NCBI GenBank assembly: GCA_002387205.1
Contig: DGLA01000026.1
Location: 62,001 to 126,000 of the forward strand
Reading direction: 5' to 3'
DNA: 64,000 nt
Source of the DNA: Stutzerimonas stutzeri
Lineage (GTDB): Bacteria > Pseudomonadota > Gammaproteobacteria > Pseudomonadales > Pseudomonadaceae
Shown piece by piece: positions 45,438 through 54,938 of the stretch (its first letter is position 1; every line of letters starts with the position of its first letter). The position numbers were made by a program, and so were the translations under genes. The notes below the pieces were generated by a model. That model worked only from the letters and a program-made list of their open reading frames with translations, made no database searches and had not been told where the DNA came from.

Positions 45438-47093
45438 CTAGGGCTGCGATGGCCTGTCGGGCTGCAAGGTGTCAGGGGCGGGCTGGCGGTCGGCGGCCTG
45501 CAGCGCTCGCAGCAGCGCACCGTCGCGGTGATAGACGTCCGGTCGGTAACGGGGTGTTCCGCTGCTGTCGGCCTCGGCGGTCCAGTACGCCAGCAGTACC
45601 GGCGTCGGCTTGGCCAGGCGGTATTCGTGGGTCTGGCCGCTTTCGAGCAGGCTGGCGACCCTCTCGCGCTCAGGCTCGGTCAGTAGCAGGTCGACCAGCT
45701 GCATCACCGACTCGACCCTCACACAGCCTGAGCTGAAGGCCCGTTGCGAGCGTGCGAACAGACCCTGGCTCGGCGTGTCGTGCAGGTAGATCGAATAGGG
45801 GTTGGCGAAACGGATGACCACCCGGCCAAGTGGATTGCCGGGGCCGGCCGCCTGGCGGAGCAGGATCCTGCCAGGATTGCTCCAGTCCACCGTGGTTGGA
45901 TCAAGCACCCGTCCCTGGTAGTCGAGCACCTGCATTCCATGCTCGGCGAGGTAGTCCAGGCTCTCACGAATCTGCGGCAGCTTGTCCTCTCGCAGGATGG
46001 TGGGCGGCACCGTCCAGGTCGGATTGAGGGTAATCCGGCTGACCGTGGACCTGATCGACGGGGTCTGCCGGGTGTCCCGACCCACCTGGACGCGCGCTTC
46101 CCATTGGGGACTGTTGTCACGAAAGAAGATCACCCGCCCACCGGCGATATCCACCAGCAGCGAACGCGGCTCGATGTCGCGCGAGAGCCAGCGAAAGCGC
46201 TCGAGATTCACGCGCAGCCTATCCCGCCGTTCGGCTGGCGTAGCGTTCAGTTCGCTGAGGGTGCCCGCACCCAGAATGCCATCGTCTTCGAGTGAATGCT
46301 GCCGCTGGAACACCTTGAGCGCGTCTTCCAGCGCTTGGTCATAGCGCCACTCATCCCTGCCCGGCGGCACCTCCGCGTCCAGCAGGTAACCCTGCTCGCT
46401 CAGGCGCCGGCGCAGCAGCGGCACGCGGGGATCCAGCATGCCCGGACGCAGGGTTTTGCCCGGTGGAATCAGCTGCCACTGCGGGAGGGGTTGGCTGCGC
46501 AGGCGCGAATAGGCTTTGCGCAGGTTGTGGTACTGCTCCATCGGGGGGCGCGCCTTGTTGAAGGCATGCTCGATCTGGCTCAGTCCATCGCTGGCGATCG
46601 CCAGCAGACGGGCATCCGCCTGCTGCTCTCCCGCTGCGTCCGGGCCGCGCCAGACGGGCTCGACACGATCCTGAGGCAGCCGGCCCCGGGCCAGGTGATG
46701 TAAAGCCGAGAGATAGGCGTGGCTGGCAAGAATGTCGCTGCATTCGCGGTGCAGCGGCGCGGCGGAGGCGGTGTGCATGGCCCGACGAATGGCCTCGGTC
46801 TGATAGGTCGCGGGGTTCAGGCCATCGTCGGCCAGCGCTTCGAGTTGCGCGAGCAGCGTGTCGATCTGCGGATAGGTCGTCCATACGGGCTGGTACTGCT
46901 GGCCTTGATAGAACGCCGATAGCCTTTGCAGAGCGCCTGCATCGAGGTCGCCAAGAGGCTTACCACAGACGCCGTCGAGGTTCTGCAGAACGCCTTGGAT
47001 GGGTGCCTGCGGCGCGTTTGCAGGCTCGGCCGCTGCCAGCAAGGGGGCCAACAGCAGGATACCGACAAGACGAAATGCATGTTTTTTGTACAA
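45438..47093 (-). CDS. L,D-transpeptidase, YcbB/LdtD-like
   Basis: A 551-residue periplasmic enzyme that makes 3-3 peptidoglycan cross-links. It has a signal peptide (MYKKHAFRLVGILLLAPLLAAA), a scaffold domain, a peptidoglycan-binding-like region (about 225-290), and a YkuD catalytic domain (about 310-490) with IYLHDTP and SSGCVRVE, which carries the catalytic Cys. Length and order match E. coli YcbB/LdtD. It is divergent from the second transpeptidase gene at 47327; the 233 bp between them contains no gene that I recognise. Confidence 0.92.
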   Translation of the reverse strand: MYKKHAFRLVGILLLAPLLAAAEPANAPQAPIQGVLQNLDGVCGKPLGDLDAGALQRLSAFYQGQQYQPVWTTYPQIDTLLAQLEALADDGLNPATYQTEAIRRAMHTASAAPLHRECSDILASHAYLSALHHLARGRLPQDRVEPVWRGPDAAGEQQADARLLAIASDGLSQIEHAFNKARPPMEQYHNLRKAYSRLRSQPLPQWQLIPPGKTLRPGMLDPRVPLLRRRLSEQGYLLDAEVPPGRDEWRYDQALEDALKVFQRQHSLEDDGILGAGTLSELNATPAERRDRLRVNLERFRWLSRDIEPRSLLVDIAGGRVIFFRDNSPQWEARVQVGRDTRQTPSIRSTVSRITLNPTWTVPPTILREDKLPQIRESLDYLAEHGMQVLDYQGRVLDPTTVDWSNPGRILLRQAAGPGNPLGRVVIRFANPYSIYLHDTPSQGLFARSQRAFSSGCVRVESVMQLVDLLLTEPERERVASLLESGQTHEYRLAKPTPVLLAYWTAEADSSGTPRYRPDVYHRDGALLRALQAADRQPAPDTLQPDRPSQP

Positions 47094-47326
47094 CGCTTCA
47101 CTCCCGGCTGTCCCGCCGACTGCTAGACTCCGGCGCTGATTGGCCTCGGCGTCTGGGAAAACCAGGCCCTTTCAGGCCGCTAGAACATGATCCATCAGAC
47201 GATGTGGGAGCGTTTCAGGTCCCGTCTGATTCAATTTCGCTACAGTGAAACCATGGGCCTGGTAGCGAGCAGGAGCGTTGGCCGAAGGGATATTCGGCAC
47301 AGGCGCCGTCGAGGTTAACCCAAAAC

Positions 47327-48031
47327 ATGATGCATTCGCTTCGACGCCTCTGCCTTGCAGCCGGCTTGCTCTTGTCGATGCCGCTGCTGGCGGCCCCTGC
47401 CTATCAACCGGTGGTGGACAGCCTGTCCCGCGTGGCCCCGGCGCTCGATCCCGTGGTGCTGACCCATGCCGTAGCAGCCATGCAGTGCGCCGTGAACAAT
47501 GGCGCGGCGCCCGCTCAGCGCCTGGCGGTGATCGACTTTTCCCTGCCTTCATCCCAGCGGCGACTGTGGATCTTCGACCTGACACGTGGCCGATTGTTGC
47601 TCGAGGATTTCGTCGCCCATGGCAACGGGTCGGGCGAGAACCTGGCGACACGCTTTTCCAATGTGGTTGGCAGCCATCAGTCGAGCCTCGGCCTGTTTCG
47701 CACCGCCGAGAGCTACAGCGGCAAGCATGGCTACTCGCTGCGTATGGACGGGCTCGAGCCTGGCGTGAATGATCTGGCGCGCGAGCGGGCCATCGTCATC
47801 CACCCGGCCGACTATGTGAACCCCGCCTGGATCGCGACCCAGGGCCGCATCGGCCGCAGCCAGGGCTGCCCCGCGGTGCGCCCGGAAGTGGCACGCATGG
47901 TGGTCGATAGCCTCAAGGGCGGTCAGTTCATGTTTTCCTGGTACCCGGATCAGCAATGGCTGCAGTCGTCGGCTTATCTCAACTGCGAGCCTGCGCGGGT
48001 CGCCGGGATACTGGCGGCGAGGCAGGGCTGA
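47327..48031 (+). CDS. murein L,D-transpeptidase catalytic-domain protein (YkuD_2 type)
   Basis: A 234-residue exported protein: signal peptide (LCLAAGLLLSMPLLAAP), then a YkuD_2 domain with LWIFDLTRGRLLLEDFVAHG, GLFRTAESYSGKHGYSLRMD, and the catalytic-type IGRSQGCPAVRP. It belongs to a family of short transpeptidase-like proteins that usually lack the YcbB scaffold. A second ATG immediately follows the first. Its stop is directly followed by a heptad-repeat element. Confidence 0.87.
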   Translation: MMHSLRRLCLAAGLLLSMPLLAAPAYQPVVDSLSRVAPALDPVVLTHAVAAMQCAVNNGAAPAQRLAVIDFSLPSSQRRLWIFDLTRGRLLLEDFVAHGNGSGENLATRFSNVVGSHQSSLGLFRTAESYSGKHGYSLRMDGLEPGVNDLARERAIVIHPADYVNPAWIATQGRIGRSQGCPAVRPEVARMVVDSLKGGQFMFSWYPDQQWLQSSAYLNCEPARVAGILAARQG

Positions 48032-48032
48032 G

Positions 48033-48176
48033 AAGCAGCTTGAAGCCTGAAGCTGAAAGCTTGAAGTAAAAACCGAAAGAGCTTGAAGGTGTTTCGGCGC
48101 CAGCCCGCACGCTGATCCAGCTTCCAGCTTCCAGCTTCCAGCTTCCAGCTTCCAGCTTCCAGCTTCCAGCTTCCAG
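48033..48176. repeat. heptad intergenic element with eight tandem CTTCCAG units
   Basis: The left arm (about 48035-48067) is made of 7-bp purine-rich units such as AAGCCTG, AAGCTGA and AAGCTTG. The right arm is eight perfect CTTCCAG units (48121-48176), preceded by a partial one. The arms are complementary and can form a long imperfect hairpin between the convergent genes ending at 48031 and 48177. The right array touches the stop codon of the downstream minus-strand gene. Confidence 0.85.
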
Positions 48177-49961
48177 CTACTTCTGCTCACTCTGCGGCGT
48201 TACCCGTAGCACTTCCTCCAGCGTCGTCAGCCCTGCGGCGATTTTCTGCGCGCCGGACAGGCGCAGGCTGTGCATGCCGTCCTTGAAAGCCTGGCGGCGC
48301 AGGGGAGTGAGATCGGTGTCGGCGGTGATCAATGGCTTGATCGCATCGTTGAGCAGCATGATCTCGTAGACGCCGGCACGGCCGCGATAGCCGGTGTCGC
48401 GGCATTCGATACAGCCCACCGCACGATGGGCGTTGCCGGGCAGCGGTGCGTTCCAGGGTTTGGTCAGCGCCTGCCAGTCCTCGGCGTCCAGCTGAACCGG
48501 CGCCTTGCAATGCGGGCACAGCGTGCGCACCAGGCGCTGGGCCATGACGCCGAGCAGCGTGGCCCTGAGCAGGTAATGCGGCACGCCCAGTTCCAGTAGC
48601 CGGGTGATGGCGCTCGGCGCGTCGTTGGTGTGCAGGGTGGAGAGCACCAGGTGCCCGGTCAGCGCCGCCTGGATCGCCATCTCGGCGGTTTCCAGGTCGC
48701 GGATCTCGCCGACCATGATGATGTCCGGGTCCTGGCGCATCAACGCGCGCACGCCGCTGGCAAAGGTGAGGTCGATGTTGTGCTGCACCTGCATCTGGTT
48801 GAAGGCACCCTCGATCATCTCGATCGGGTCCTCGATGGTGCAGACGTTTACTTCGGGCGTCGCCAGCTGCTTGAGCGTCGTGTACAGCGTGGTGGTCTTG
48901 CCCGACCCTGTGGGGCCTGTGACCAGGATGATGCCGTTGGGCTGGCCGGTCATGCTCTGCCAGCGGCGCAGGTCTTCGGCGGAAAAGCCCAGCTGATCGA
49001 AGCCCTTGAGCAAAACTTCAGGATCGAAGATCCGCATCACCATCTTTTCGCCAAAGGCGGTGGGCAGGGTAGACAGGCGCAGCTCGACCTCACCGCCATC
49101 CGGGGTCTTAGTCTTGACCCGACCATCCTGCGGCTTGCGCTTTTCCGCGACATTCATGCGCCCGAGTGACTTGAGCCGGCTGACCACAGCCATCGCCACC
49201 TGTGGCGGGAACTGGTAGACGTTATGCAGCACGCCGTCGATACGAAAGCGCACGGTGCCCTGCTCGCGCCGGGGCTCGATATGGATGTCGCTGGCACGCT
49301 GCTGGAAGGCGTACTGGAACAGCCAGTCGACGATGTTCACCACATGGGCGTCGTTGGCGTCCGGTTCCTGGTCGCTGGCACCGAGATTGAGCAGCTGCTC
49401 GAAGTTGCCGGTGCCGCTGATCTTCTGATCATTGGCGGTAGCGCCACTGACCGATTTGGCCAGCCGGTAGAACTCCACGGTAAAACGCTGCAGGTCGACC
49501 GGGTTGACGACTACACGCTTGATGGGCCGCTTGAGTACGTGGGTGAGGTTGGCTTCCCAGCTCTTCACGAACGGCTGGCTGCTGGCGATGGTCACGGCGC
49601 TGGCGTCCACCGCCACGGCGAGGATGCTGTGGCGCTGGGCGAAGGCATAGGACATCAACGGGGTGATGGCTGCGACATCGATCTTCAGCGGGTCGATGCG
49701 CAGGTACGGCTGACCGGCCTGCTCAGCGAGCCAGACGGTCAGCGTTTCCAGGTCGAGCTTTTTGCCGGGGCGCTGCAGATCGTCGAGCTGCTGCGCGGCA
49801 AGAAATTCCAGGGGGTGCTGCTGGCTGTTTGCCGAGCTGCGCCGCAGGGCCATGCATTGCTCGGCGCTTTCCTGCAATAACCGCCCTTGGGCGACCAGGT
49901 CGCGCAGCAGTTCATTGAGGTCGAGAAAACGGTCCTGGGTGGGCGAGTTCAACACGGACAT
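48177..49961 (-). CDS. orphan GspE/PilB-type secretion ATPase
   Basis: A 594-residue hexameric ATPase of type II secretion or type IV pilus machines. It has a GspE N-terminal domain (about 60-170), ASDIHIEPRREQGTVRFRID, Walker A GPTGSGKTTT, the Asp box (TIEDPIEM), Walker B MVGEIRDLETAE, the His box (LSTLHTNDAPSA) and a four-Cys zinc site (CPHC .. CIEC) before the C-terminus. No other secretion or pilus gene is adjacent. The same orphan gene lies by the CYTH/CHAD gene in P. aeruginosa (PA5210, as recalled). Confidence 0.9.
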   Translation of the reverse strand: MSVLNSPTQDRFLDLNELLRDLVAQGRLLQESAEQCMALRRSSANSQQHPLEFLAAQQLDDLQRPGKKLDLETLTVWLAEQAGQPYLRIDPLKIDVAAITPLMSYAFAQRHSILAVAVDASAVTIASSQPFVKSWEANLTHVLKRPIKRVVVNPVDLQRFTVEFYRLAKSVSGATANDQKISGTGNFEQLLNLGASDQEPDANDAHVVNIVDWLFQYAFQQRASDIHIEPRREQGTVRFRIDGVLHNVYQFPPQVAMAVVSRLKSLGRMNVAEKRKPQDGRVKTKTPDGGEVELRLSTLPTAFGEKMVMRIFDPEVLLKGFDQLGFSAEDLRRWQSMTGQPNGIILVTGPTGSGKTTTLYTTLKQLATPEVNVCTIEDPIEMIEGAFNQMQVQHNIDLTFASGVRALMRQDPDIIMVGEIRDLETAEMAIQAALTGHLVLSTLHTNDAPSAITRLLELGVPHYLLRATLLGVMAQRLVRTLCPHCKAPVQLDAEDWQALTKPWNAPLPGNAHRAVGCIECRDTGYRGRAGVYEIMLLNDAIKPLITADTDLTPLRRQAFKDGMHSLRLSGAQKIAAGLTTLEEVLRVTPQSEQK

Positions 49962-50139
49962 GGGGCCCTTCGGTCATGGTTGTAGCGAAGGCCAAGCTTG
50001 CCGATTAATCGTCGCGCTGTCTGCCTGGACGGTCCAAGTTTGCGCGATTGCTCCGCCGGAGGAAGGTCTCCCGGTCGGCATCCCCGAGACGCCGAGGTGG
50101 ATCGGTGAAGCGCGACCCACCCGACGTAGGCGCTGCTGC

Positions 50140-51504
50140 CTACTTGAGCAGCTGCTTCCAGGGTTTGAGCGTCCAGACCAGGCGGGCCTGCTCCACGCGA
50201 GCATCGAGCAGCTCGTCATCCAGCGGCAGCCCGGCCAATTCGTACAGCTTGGCCAGTTCTCCGTAGAGGCGATCGGCTTCCGGCAGGTCCAGGGTGCTGC
50301 GTGCCAGATGCAGCCAGACGAGTAACCGCTCCATGCGTGGGCGCTGCTCGGCGAGGTCTTCAGGCTGTTGTTGATAACGCAACAGTTGGAGTGCTTCGGC
50401 TTCTTCGCCCAGCTGGCGTGGCAGCCAGTTGCCCAGCTCGGCGGCGCCCTGGCGGTTGCCGCGGTTGTTGCGATCGACTGTCCAGCCGCGCCGCAGCAGC
50501 CAGAGCGAGGCTTTCAGAGAAAACAGGCCCCAACGTGGTTCGTCCAGCTCGGCGGCAAACTGCTCGGGCGCCGCCTGGCGCACGCTTTCGTCATCGCGGC
50601 CAGCCTCGACTCGTGGACGCCAGTCCTGGATGAGCGCGTCGAGCCATCCGCGCAGTTCACGGCTGGTGGCGCGCGGCGCGGCCTGGCCAAGACTGCCCAG
50701 CAGGGCGCGCAGCTCGACCAGTTGCTGCAGCCAGTCGCCGAGCAGTTTCCAGTGGCCGTTGAAGCGGTACTGTTCGGCCAGGCGCTGGCTGTTGCCCAGC
50801 AGTTGCCAGCCCAGCGCGGCAAAGGCGTCATCCAGCGGCATGGTCGCCTCGATCGCAGGCGCCGGCAGGCTCAGCGAGTAGCTATCGGCGTCATGCAGCC
50901 GGTAGCCGCGCTCGGCCTTGCTGATGTCGCAGGGCATCAGCGCCAGATCGCCGGCCAGCTCGGCGGCCAGCTCCAGCAGGGCTTCGGGTTCGCCCTGGCG
51001 CAGCTCCAGTTCCAGCTCGCAGATTTCCTCGGCCTGCTTGCCTGCCACCACCTTGCCCAGGTCCAGGGCCGCTTCGATGACCACCTTGGCCTTGCCGCGG
51101 CCCCAGGCAATCTCCGCCTTTTCACGAACGAAATCGGTGGTGAAGATCGGCTTCAGGGTCTTCTTGTCCAGCTCGGCCAGGCTTGCCGGCCAGCAATCGT
51201 CGGCGAGCTTTTTCAGATCCAGCCTGGCCTTGTCCAGGTACCAGTCCCACTCGTTGCGCTCGGACAGCCCGGCCACGCTCTGCCCGCGGCTTTTGAGCGT
51301 CTGGATGAACTGATCGCCATCGCGGCGCAGGCGCAACGCGACTTTTGCGCGAGCCAGATCGCGCACGGGCGTGTCGAAATACTGGTTGAACAGTTCGTGC
51401 CGCTGCCAGCCGCTCTTGTTGCGCTTTTTCAGCAGCGGATGCTCGCGCAGGGCCGCCATGGTTTCGCGACTGACGCGCAGTTTGATTTCGGTTTCTTTCT
51501 GCAT
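50140..51504 (-). CDS. CYTH-CHAD protein, inorganic triphosphatase (YgiF-like)
   Basis: A 454-residue protein. The N-terminal CYTH domain (about 1-205) begins with the EXEXK motif (MQKETEIKL) and has the Arg/Lys-rich tunnel residues (VALRLRRDGDQFIQTLKSRG). The C-terminal CHAD domain (about 215-454) is helical, with conserved His replaced in places. CYTH enzymes of this type hydrolyse tripolyphosphate; CHAD domains bind polyphosphate. It is divergent from the phosphate genes at 51609, consistent with a role in phosphate metabolism. The 178 bp between it and the GspE gene holds nothing recognised. Confidence 0.9.
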   Translation of the reverse strand: MQKETEIKLRVSRETMAALREHPLLKKRNKSGWQRHELFNQYFDTPVRDLARAKVALRLRRDGDQFIQTLKSRGQSVAGLSERNEWDWYLDKARLDLKKLADDCWPASLAELDKKTLKPIFTTDFVREKAEIAWGRGKAKVVIEAALDLGKVVAGKQAEEICELELELRQGEPEALLELAAELAGDLALMPCDISKAERGYRLHDADSYSLSLPAPAIEATMPLDDAFAALGWQLLGNSQRLAEQYRFNGHWKLLGDWLQQLVELRALLGSLGQAAPRATSRELRGWLDALIQDWRPRVEAGRDDESVRQAAPEQFAAELDEPRWGLFSLKASLWLLRRGWTVDRNNRGNRQGAAELGNWLPRQLGEEAEALQLLRYQQQPEDLAEQRPRMERLLVWLHLARSTLDLPEADRLYGELAKLYELAGLPLDDELLDARVEQARLVWTLKPWKQLLK

Positions 51505-51608
51505 GGTGCCCAGATGATGCCTATGTTTGAGTGTGACCTACGTCACTTGGTAGCGGCCCTTTGAGGTCATCCGTATACTTGCCGCCTTCTGAAGCCGGGG
51601 TGTTCCCT

Positions 51609-52286
51609 ATGCCAATCAATCCTTTCGTCAGCCTGTTCGGACGCTCGCCCATCGGTCCGATGCAACAGCACATGGCCAAGTCTCACGAGTGTGCCGCCAA
51701 CCTGGTGCCGCTGTTTCAGGCCATCACGGCAGAAGACTGGGAGCGGGTCGAACAGATCCAGAAAGAGATGGCCCGACTGGAAAACGAGGCCGACAAGCTC
51801 AAGAAGAGCGTTCGTCAGCACCTGCCCAAAAGCCTGTTTCTGCCGGTTCCGCGCTCGGATCTGCTGGAGCTGCTGAGTGTACAGGACAAAATCGCCAATC
51901 GCGCCAAGGACATCGCCGGACTGATGCTGGGCCGTTGCATGACCATTCCGCCTGCCTTGCAGCCGGAAATGCTGGCCTTCGTGCAGCGCAGTGTCGATGC
52001 CAGCTGCCAGGCCCTCAAGGCGCTGAAGGAGCTGGACTCGTTGCTGGAAACCGGCTTCGCAGGCCGTGAAGCCACCCTGGTGGAGAAAATGGTCGAGGAG
52101 CTCGAGGAAATCGAGCGTGAAACCGACCGTATGCAGATCACGGTGCGCCGTGCGCTGTTCAAGCTGGAAAAGGAATTGCCTCCAGTCGACGTGATGTTCC
52201 TCTACAAGATCATCGAATGGATCGGTGATGTAGCTGACCGCGCCGAGCGCGTCGGCAACCGTCTGGAACAACTGCTGGCGCGCTGA
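51609..52286 (+). CDS. PhoU-like DUF47 protein (TIGR00153), Pit accessory
   Basis: A 225-residue helical protein of the TIGR00153/DUF47 family, distant relatives of PhoU. It starts at the ATG at 51609 (MPINPFVSLFGRSPIGPMQQ), which fits the family better than the upstream in-frame codons. Acidic-rich helices (EKMVEELEEIERETDRM, LYKIIEWIGDVADRAE) would bind metal clusters as in PhoU. It lies 40 bp before the phosphate transporter, the usual pairing, and probably controls its activity. Confidence 0.92.
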   Translation: MPINPFVSLFGRSPIGPMQQHMAKSHECAANLVPLFQAITAEDWERVEQIQKEMARLENEADKLKKSVRQHLPKSLFLPVPRSDLLELLSVQDKIANRAKDIAGLMLGRCMTIPPALQPEMLAFVQRSVDASCQALKALKELDSLLETGFAGREATLVEKMVEELEEIERETDRMQITVRRALFKLEKELPPVDVMFLYKIIEWIGDVADRAERVGNRLEQLLAR

Positions 52287-52326
52287 AGCGCCAGCATCCT
52301 TTCTGGCTTCAACAGGTAATTTTTTT

Positions 52327-53592
52327 ATGTCCTTCATTGCGGAATACGGCTTCGTACTCCTGGTGCTTGCCTGCGCCTTTGGTTTCTTCATGGCCTGGGG
52401 CGTGGGCGCAAACGATGTAGCCAACGCCATGGGCACCTCGGTGGGCTCCAGGGCGCTGACCATCAAGCAGGCGATCATTGTCGCCATGATCTTCGAATTC
52501 TGCGGTGCCTACCTGGCGGGTGGCGAGGTTACCGAAACCATCAAGAATGGGATCGTCGATGCCGAGATCATCTCACCCGACCTGATGGTGCTGGGCATGA
52601 TGTCTGCCCTGCTGGCCGCTGGCACCTGGCTGATGATCGCCACCATGAAGGGCTGGCCGGTTTCCACGACGCACTCGATCATCGGTGCGGTGATCGGCTT
52701 TGCCGCGGTGGGTGTATCCACCGATGCGGTGCACTGGGACGCCATCGGCCCCATCGTCGCGAGCTGGGTGGTGACGCCAATGCTGTCGGGCATCGTCGCC
52801 TTCGGCCTGTTCATGACGGTGCAGAAGCTGATCATCAACACTGAAGACCCCTTTCGAAACGCCAAGCGCTTCGTGCCGCTGTATATGTTTCTGACCGGCT
52901 TCATGGTTGCGCTGATGACCGTGACCAAGGGCCTCAAGCATGTCGGCCTGTCGCTGACGGGTGGCCAGGGCATCCTTCTGGCGCTCGCCATCGGCGTGCT
53001 GGTGATGCTGGTCGGTATCGCGCTGCTGTCTCGTATCAAGGTCGATGAGGAAGCGGACCGGGACTTTCACTACGCCAGCGTGGAAAAGGTCTTCGCCGTT
53101 CTGATGATCTTCACCGCCTGCTCTATGGCCTTTGCACACGGCGCCAACGATGTCGCCAACGCGGTGGGTCCGCTGGCTGCGGTGGTCGGGGTCATCCAGT
53201 CGGAGGGTGCCGGCGCGATCGCCGCCAAGTCGGCGGTACCGGGCTGGGTGCTGCTGCTGGGCGCGGTGGGCATCGTCATCGGCCTGGCCACCTACGGCTA
53301 CAAGGTGATCGCCACCATCGGCAAGGAAATCACCGAACTGACCCCCAGCCGCGGCTTTGCCGCCGAGCTGGCGACCGCGACCACGGTGGTCGGCGCCTCG
53401 GCTATCGGCCTGCCGGTGTCGACTACCCATACGCTGGTCGGCGCGGTGCTGGGTATCGGCATTGCCCGCGGTATCGGTGCGCTGAACCTTGGCGTGGTGG
53501 GCTCGATCTTCATGTCATGGCTGATTACCCTGCCGGCGGGCGCGTTTCTGTCGATCGTGTTCTTCACGATTCTCCGGGCAATCTTCGTCTGA
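52327..53592 (+). CDS. pit: low-affinity inorganic phosphate transporter (Pit)
   Basis: A 421-residue membrane protein with about ten helices, taking up metal-phosphate using the proton gradient. It has the two PiT repeats with GANDVANAMGTSVGSRA and FAHGANDVANAVGPLA, and the paired VSTTHSIIGAVIG and VSTTHTLVGAVLG. It is transcribed with the DUF47 gene. No clear Pho box is seen upstream of the pair. Confidence 0.94.
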   Translation: MSFIAEYGFVLLVLACAFGFFMAWGVGANDVANAMGTSVGSRALTIKQAIIVAMIFEFCGAYLAGGEVTETIKNGIVDAEIISPDLMVLGMMSALLAAGTWLMIATMKGWPVSTTHSIIGAVIGFAAVGVSTDAVHWDAIGPIVASWVVTPMLSGIVAFGLFMTVQKLIINTEDPFRNAKRFVPLYMFLTGFMVALMTVTKGLKHVGLSLTGGQGILLALAIGVLVMLVGIALLSRIKVDEEADRDFHYASVEKVFAVLMIFTACSMAFAHGANDVANAVGPLAAVVGVIQSEGAGAIAAKSAVPGWVLLLGAVGIVIGLATYGYKVIATIGKEITELTPSRGFAAELATATTVVGASAIGLPVSTTHTLVGAVLGIGIARGIGALNLGVVGSIFMSWLITLPAGAFLSIVFFTILRAIFV

Positions 53593-53691
53593 TCGGACTC
53601 GTTGCTGCTGCTTTTTCCCCTCGGGGGCGCTGCGGCAACGCGTTTCATGTTTCACTGGGCGCCTTCGTCTTTGTCTCCAAGGAGGTCGTCG

Positions 53692-54846
53692 GTGCCCATC
53701 CCCTCGCTCAAAGACCAGTTCGCCGCGCTGATCGCCGCGCCGTCGGTGAGCTGTACCCAGGCCCATTGGGATCAGACCAACCGCCCGGTCATTGACCTGC
53801 TTGCGGGCTGGCTGGGCGATCTTGGTTTCAGCTGCGAAGTGCAGGAAGTCACCCCAGGCAAGTTCAATCTGCTGGCAAGCCTCGGCAGCGGGCCGGGCGG
53901 CCTGGTGCTGGCCGGGCACAGCGATACCGTGCCCTATGATGCCGATCTGTGGACGGCCGAGCCGCTACAACTGCGCGAAGCCGATGACCGCTGGTACGGC
54001 CTCGGCAGCTGCGACATGAAGGGCTTCTTCGCGCTGATCATCGAAGCAGTACTGCCATTGCTCGATCAGCCGTTCCGCCAGCCACTGCTGATTCTGGCGA
54101 CCTGCGATGAAGAGAGTTCGATGTCCGGTGCCCGTGCGCTGGCCGACGCCGGGCGGCCGCTGGGGCGAGCAGCGGTGATCGGCGAGCCTACGGGGCTGCG
54201 CCCGGTGCGTTTGCACAAGGGCATCATGATGGAAGGCATCGAGATTCACGGACAGAGCGGGCACTCTTCCAACCCCGCCTACGGCCATAGTGCGCTGGAG
54301 GCAATGCATGACGTCATGGGTGAACTGATCAGGTTGCGCCGCGAGTGGCAGAGTCAGTACAACAACCCCTTGTTCGACGTGCCGCAACCGACGCTCAACC
54401 TCGGCTGCATCCATGGCGGCGACAATCCCAATCGGATCTGCGGCCAGTGTTCGCTGGAGTACGACCTGCGTCCGTTGCCGGGAATGGACCCGGCTCAGCT
54501 GCGCGACAGGATTGCCGGGCGCCTGCGGCCGGTTGCGGAAAAGCATCGGGTGAAGATCGACCTGGCGCCGCTGTTTCCCAGCGTCCCGGCCTTCGATCAG
54601 GGCGCCGATGCCGGGCTGGTCAAACTGGCCGAGCGGCTCACCGGGCATGCCGCCGAGGCAGTGGCCTTCGCCACCGAAGCGCCTTATCTTCAGCAGCTTG
54701 GCTGCGAGACGCTGGTGCTCGGCCCGGGCGACATCGCCTGTGCCCACCAACCGGACGAGTACCTGGATCTGGACCGGATCGAACCTACCGTGAAACTGTT
54801 GCGTGGAATGATCGAACACTATTGCCTGCAACCAGGCCGAGGATAG
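53692..54846 (+). CDS. argE: acetylornithine deacetylase
   Basis: The 384-residue zinc enzyme that removes acetate from N-acetylornithine in arginine synthesis. It starts at a GTG (53692-53694) preceded 5 nt by a perfect AAGGAGGT; the frame upstream of that is not coding. M20 peptidase landmarks are LAGHSDTVPYD (metal His/Asp), GLGSCDMKG, CDEESSMSGA (catalytic Glu-Glu) and the dimerisation segment IHGQSGHSSNP. It lies 92 bp before argA on the same strand. Confidence 0.94.
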   Translation: MPIPSLKDQFAALIAAPSVSCTQAHWDQTNRPVIDLLAGWLGDLGFSCEVQEVTPGKFNLLASLGSGPGGLVLAGHSDTVPYDADLWTAEPLQLREADDRWYGLGSCDMKGFFALIIEAVLPLLDQPFRQPLLILATCDEESSMSGARALADAGRPLGRAAVIGEPTGLRPVRLHKGIMMEGIEIHGQSGHSSNPAYGHSALEAMHDVMGELIRLRREWQSQYNNPLFDVPQPTLNLGCIHGGDNPNRICGQCSLEYDLRPLPGMDPAQLRDRIAGRLRPVAEKHRVKIDLAPLFPSVPAFDQGADAGLVKLAERLTGHAAEAVAFATEAPYLQQLGCETLVLGPGDIACAHQPDEYLDLDRIEPTVKLLRGMIEHYCLQPGRG

Positions 54847-54938
54847 GAGCAGGTCTGGCGACCCGATCGCGGCCTGCTCCCTGCATCCATATACGCCCCG
54901 GCTTCCGGACCAGACAAGCTGTCACCTAAGGCTTCCGC

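Noticed and set aside
48117..48179. Possible CRISPR-like array
   Set aside because: Units are 7 bp, directly joined, with no spacers and no cas genes.
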